Assembly (NCBI GenBank): GCA_009885525.1
Contig: VFKN01000063.1
Location: 1 to 34,996 of the forward strand
Length of the DNA: 34,996 bases
Source: Anaerolineaceae bacterium
GTDB lineage: Bacteria > Chloroflexota > Anaerolineae > Anaerolineales > Villigracilaceae
Direction of reading: 5' to 3'
Under the pieces are notes generated by a model. It was not told the origin of the DNA. It was given only the letters and a program-made list of their open reading frames with translations, and made no database searches. The position numbers and the translations under genes are program-made. This document shows, piece by piece, positions 32,404 to 34,996 of this stretch; the first letter of the stretch is position 1; every line of letters begins with the position of its first letter.

Positions 32404-33164
32404 AGCCTATCGATCTGTTGATGTACAATCTTTTTTTTGTGTTCCTTAATCGCGCAGGCAGCCTGATAACCTGTGATAGGCGTAAATATTTTTAAAGACC
32501 ATAGCGCTGCCTGTTGCAGGTCATCGCCAATGGATGCCAGGCCGGCCTTCCCTTCGAGTGTCATAAATATTTCGACCTGGTTGATCGGGATGGTCAATCC
32601 GCTGCCATTTGCTTTTAGATAAGCCTCCTTGCATGTCCATATTTTGAAAAAGGATTCGTATTTTTGATCTTTCGGTGAAAAATGTATCAGATCGCATTCA
32701 TTTGGTGTGAAGAATTGGGCGGCAATTTCTTCCATATTTTTCATTGGATGTATGTATTCAATATCCACGCCGACCGGCTGCCCCCAATTAAAGGCGTAAA
32801 CCGCCTGGTCTTTTGAATGCGATAGATTGAATTGTAAATTTCTCCCGTTGAAATCGGTTTCTAAATCCGGTTTTCCATAAACCCCGTAGTTAAATTCGAT
32901 GCGGGCAGGTTCAACTCCAAGATAATTGCCGAGCAGGATTCTTAATATACCCCGTCCGGCAATGTAGTGGTTTCGATCCTTCTCGAAATAAAAGCGTTTC
33001 GCGCGCGCTTGTTCATCACTGGAAAGGATCGGGAGGAACTCGACTCTGCGTTCCGGCGTTTGCTCCAGGGATGCTGTCCAGATATGTATTTCATCGTTTG
33101 ATAATAGGAAGTATGAAGCGTCTTTCGCCTCATACTTCCTATTGCTATTCTTTAACAGTCGCAT
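32400..33164 (-). CDS. 4'-phosphopantetheinyl transferase, Sfp type
   Basis: The 254-residue length fits the Sfp group, which transfers phosphopantetheine from CoA to a serine of acyl or peptidyl carrier proteins. Motifs in order: YIAGRGILRILLG, FNYGVYGKPD, NLQFNLSHSKDQAVYAF (the LSHS motif), PVGVDIEYI with Mg-binding Asp and Glu, and FFKIWTCKEAYLKANGSGL, the (W/F)xxKEAxxK motif. No carrier protein, PKS or NRPS gene is in the window. The IS remnant abuts its 3' end. A ribosome binding site at ATG 33164 is weak. Confidence 0.93.
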   Translation of the reverse strand: MRLLKNSNRKYEAKDASYFLLSNDEIHIWTASLEQTPERRVEFLPILSSDEQARAKRFYFEKDRNHYIAGRGILRILLGNYLGVEPARIEFNYGVYGKPDLETDFNGRNLQFNLSHSKDQAVYAFNWGQPVGVDIEYIHPMKNMEEIAAQFFTPNECDLIHFSPKDQKYESFFKIWTCKEAYLKANGSGLTIPINQVEIFMTLEGKAGLASIGDDLQQAALWSLKIFTPITGYQAACAIKEHKKKIVHQQIDRL

Positions 33165-33261
33165 TATCTATTGTAACTTGAGTTTAGAGTTGCAAAACGC
33201 TGCACGAAAAAATTGGTGCGCGACGCGTACACGATTTTCCAATATGATACCGCGGGCGGAT

Positions 33262-33275
33262 AGGCAATATTGCCT
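33262..33275. promoter_or_regulatory. 14-bp perfect palindrome in the divergent PPTase/oxidase gap
   Basis: AGGCAATATTGCCT is perfectly self-complementary and lies in the 197-bp region between two divergent genes, 87 bp before the oxidase start. A dimeric regulator site, for example metal-responsive given the copper enzyme downstream, is possible but unproven. Confidence 0.28.
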
Positions 33276-33361
33276 GTATTTTGGCGGGCCATATTACGCT
33301 GTCAGGGATAAGGAGATTCTCTTATATTTGACTGTTGCTCCAATTTGTGAAAGGAAAATTG

Positions 33362-34405
33362 ATGAAAAAGAAAATACTGTTTTTGTTTATTGTTTTGACG
33401 TTGACCTTATCCGCGTGCGCGCCTGCGGACAATAAAGATGTACCAGCGATCACCGCCACGCCGGGCAGCATGGCGGCAAATAATCCCGAAGATGCGCACA
33501 TGATGGAACCGATCACCGCGCCGAATGTTCAGCCCGCGACAGAATCAATCGGCGGACAGCCGCTGAAATTCCGCGTGGAGAATGGGGCGAAAATATTCGA
33601 GTTGACAACCAAAGCGGTTGAGTGGAAAATATTGGAGGGCGTGAAAGTCACCGCGTATACGTATAACGGAACTGTCCCCGGTCCGCTAATCCACGTCACA
33701 GCAGGTGATCAGGTTCGCATCATCGTAAAAAATGATTTGCCCGAACCCACCACCATTCACTGGCACGGCGTTGAAGTACCGAATGCGATGGACGGTGTGC
33801 CGGGCGTGACGCAGGATCCCATTCAACCCGGCGAAACATTCACTTATGAATTTATCGCCAAGCCTGCCGGGACTTTTATGTACCACTCGCATTTTGACGG
33901 CGATGTGCAAGTGGGCGCGGGACTTTATGCGCCCTTCATTATTAATCCTAAAGAACCCGAAGCGAATCCGCCCGCCGTGGATAAACCCCTGATGCTTTCT
34001 GAATGGCGGATAAAAGATGGCAACACCTACGCAGCCATGCCAGCCAGCGGAATGGAGCCAAATTATTTCACCATCAACGGCAAGGCTTTTCCATCCACTG
34101 AGATGATCACGGTTAAGAAAGGTGAGCGCGTGCGTTTGCGATTAATGGCGATCGGTCAGTTCATTCATCCCATGCACCTGCACGGAATGCCGTTTAAAAT
34201 TGTTGCAACGGATGGACATCCCGTGCCCGCAGCCGCGCAGTTGACCAAGGACACGATCAGCATTGCGCCGGGTGAACGCTACGATATTGAATTTACTGCC
34301 ACAGAATTAGGTCAATGGATGCTGCATTGTCATATTTTGCACCACACCACCAACGACAATGTCGAACCGGGCGGCTTGATGTTGATGATCAATGTTGTTG
34401 AATAA
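33362..34405 (+). CDS. Two-domain multicopper oxidase lipoprotein
   Basis: ATG 33362 is chosen because AAAGGAA precedes it and the product then begins with a lipoprotein signal (MKKKILFLFIVL...LSAC). The longer frame from TTG 33335 would spoil the signal. The mature 327 residues hold four His-rich copper motifs in order: HWHGVEVP, MYHSHFDG, HPMHLHGMPF and WMLHCHILHH, as in laccase-type oxidases that couple substrate oxidation to O2 reduction. The HCH motif at the C-terminus fits a two-domain enzyme. At the usual type-1 axial Met position (five after the last His of HCHILHH) an Asn is seen. It is an extracytoplasmic lipoprotein and probably acts in copper or phenolic oxidation. The next gene is a YtkA-like lipoprotein, a common partner of copper proteins. 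Confidence 0.9.
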   Translation: MKKKILFLFIVLTLTLSACAPADNKDVPAITATPGSMAANNPEDAHMMEPITAPNVQPATESIGGQPLKFRVENGAKIFELTTKAVEWKILEGVKVTAYTYNGTVPGPLIHVTAGDQVRIIVKNDLPEPTTIHWHGVEVPNAMDGVPGVTQDPIQPGETFTYEFIAKPAGTFMYHSHFDGDVQVGAGLYAPFIINPKEPEANPPAVDKPLMLSEWRIKDGNTYAAMPASGMEPNYFTINGKAFPSTEMITVKKGERVRLRLMAIGQFIHPMHLHGMPFKIVATDGHPVPAAAQLTKDTISIAPGERYDIEFTATELGQWMLHCHILHHTTNDNVEPGGLMLMINVVE

Positions 34406-34407
34406 CA

Positions 34408-34460
34408 TGTCATTGCGAGGAGGCGTACTTTGCCGACGAAGCAATCTCCTTACAATGACA
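34408..34460. repeat. Partial MITE-type repeat, copy 2
   Basis: TGTCATTGCGAGG (34408-34420) and CGAAGCAATCT (34437-34447) match the left arm of the element at 2279-2400. A short CAATGACA (34453-34460) could be the remnant of its right arm. The outer terminal repeats are absent. It lies three bases after the oxidase stop and is probably transcribed. Confidence 0.75.
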
Positions 34461-34484
34461 ACTATAATCTCAAGGAGAAACATC

Positions 34485-34855
34485 ATGCGTAAAATAGTTT
34501 TTGTTAGTTTGCTTGTGCTTTTAGCGGTTCTGCTTTCGGCCTGCAGAGGCTCAGCCTCCATGCCCATGGAAAATAACGCTCCATCCAATGGCGACGTAAA
34601 TATCGTTGTCACCTCCAACCCATCCCCTGCAACAGTTGGTGATGTAGAGTTGATGTTGACCATCACAGACAAAGACGGCAACCCGATCACACCGACATGA
34701 GTGGCATGGGCATGAACGGACAAGCCACCGAACAAGGCGGCGGAAAATATTCCATCAAAGCCGGTTTCGACGAGAGTGGCAATTGGATGCTGACCGTAAA
34801 CGTCACCAAAGATTCGCTGAATTACAAGAAAGACATCAAGTTCAAGGTTCAGTAA
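34485..34855 (+). pseudogene. YtkA/FixH-like lipoprotein, frame-broken
   Basis: ATG 34485 has AAGGAGA upstream. The first part encodes a lipoprotein signal (LLSAC) and an Ig-like beta sandwich start ending GDVELMLTITDKDGNPIT. The frame then stops at a TGA (34698-34700). The adjacent frame carries on through TDMSGMGMNGQA, GGGKYSIKAGFDESGNWMLTV and DIKFKVQ to a TAA at 34853-34855, the expected second half. The middle of the domain appears short, so a small deletion rather than a single-base error is likely. Intact relatives are thought to handle copper or assist oxidases; the neighbour fits that. A sequencing error cannot be excluded. Confidence 0.75.
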
Positions 34856-34865
34856 ATCAGCGCTA

Positions 34866-34922
34866 TGTCATTGCGAGGAGGGCGCTCTTCCCGACGAAGC
34901 AATCTAAATGGTAACTACTCAG
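34866..34922. repeat. Partial MITE-type repeat, copy 3
   Basis: TGTCATTGCGAGGA (34866-34879) and CGAAGCAATCT (34895-34905) match the left arm of the element at 2279-2400, followed by GTAACTACTCAG (34911-34922), which is the terminal repeat. The right inner arm is missing. It lies ten bases after the broken YtkA-like gene, and the window ends shortly beyond with no gene seen. Confidence 0.75.
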
Positions 34923-34996
34923 CGGAATGAGTTAATAATTAATTCGAGACGAAAAGTAAAAAGTGGTGTTTAGAACAGTAATGCAGACAAAGCAAA

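Overview
The window is dominated by one long + strand locus, about 2769-32287, encoding a phage-tail-like contractile injection system (CIS) of the extracellular or cytoplasmic type (Afp/PVC-like, not a T6SS). Gene content and style (FHA proteins, surface Ig-repeat proteins, 'lipobox' lipoproteins, an M20C dipeptidase, mixed GC near 50%) suggest an environmental Gram-negative-like or Chloroflexota (Anaerolineae-like) bacterium. That taxonomic guess is inference only, because there is no rRNA or marker gene here.

Left flank (1-2768): a truncated ChbG/YdjC-type deacetylase and a complete PepD-like aminoacyl-histidine dipeptidase, both on the - strand. They are followed by a 667-bp intergenic stretch. 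It holds a 122-bp MITE-like element with terminal inverted repeats and an 8-bp target duplication, and, nearer the first CIS gene, a 16-bp perfect palindrome that could be an operator.

Membrane/FHA module (2769-13476): an FHA-like protein with a repetitive acidic tail, a two-TM protein, a 2240-residue FHA-like/TM/Ig-repeat giant, and a type 1 periplasmic-binding-protein lipoprotein. These precede the structural genes in the same direction and look like an envelope platform or sensor for the CIS.

Structural module (13509-32287), in order: AAA+ ATPase, DUF4255 cap/terminator, sheath, two inner-tube proteins, a tail-assembly-chaperone-like gene, a DUF6760-like small protein apparently reached by -1 frameshifting on a run of seven G, a 52-aa protein, a third tube-like protein, a 743-aa repetitive protein, LysM baseplate protein, VgrG-like spike, PAAR tip, gp25-like and gpJ-like baseplate proteins, gpI-like protein, a fibre-like protein with a DUF4159-like C-terminus, and a membrane-anchored lytic-transglycosylase-like protein. 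No canonical Afp14-type tape measure and no recognisable toxin domain were seen.

Right flank (32288-34996): the 3' end of an IS5-family transposase, a - strand Sfp-type phosphopantetheinyl transferase, a two-domain multicopper oxidase lipoprotein, and a frame-broken YtkA/FixH-like lipoprotein. Two further partial copies of the MITE-type repeat lie around the last gene.

The most notable points are the coupling of a CIS to an FHA/Ig/solute-binding envelope module, a G/GT-like programmed frameshift candidate in the assembly-chaperone gene, and a shared C-terminal helix motif in two otherwise unrelated CIS proteins.
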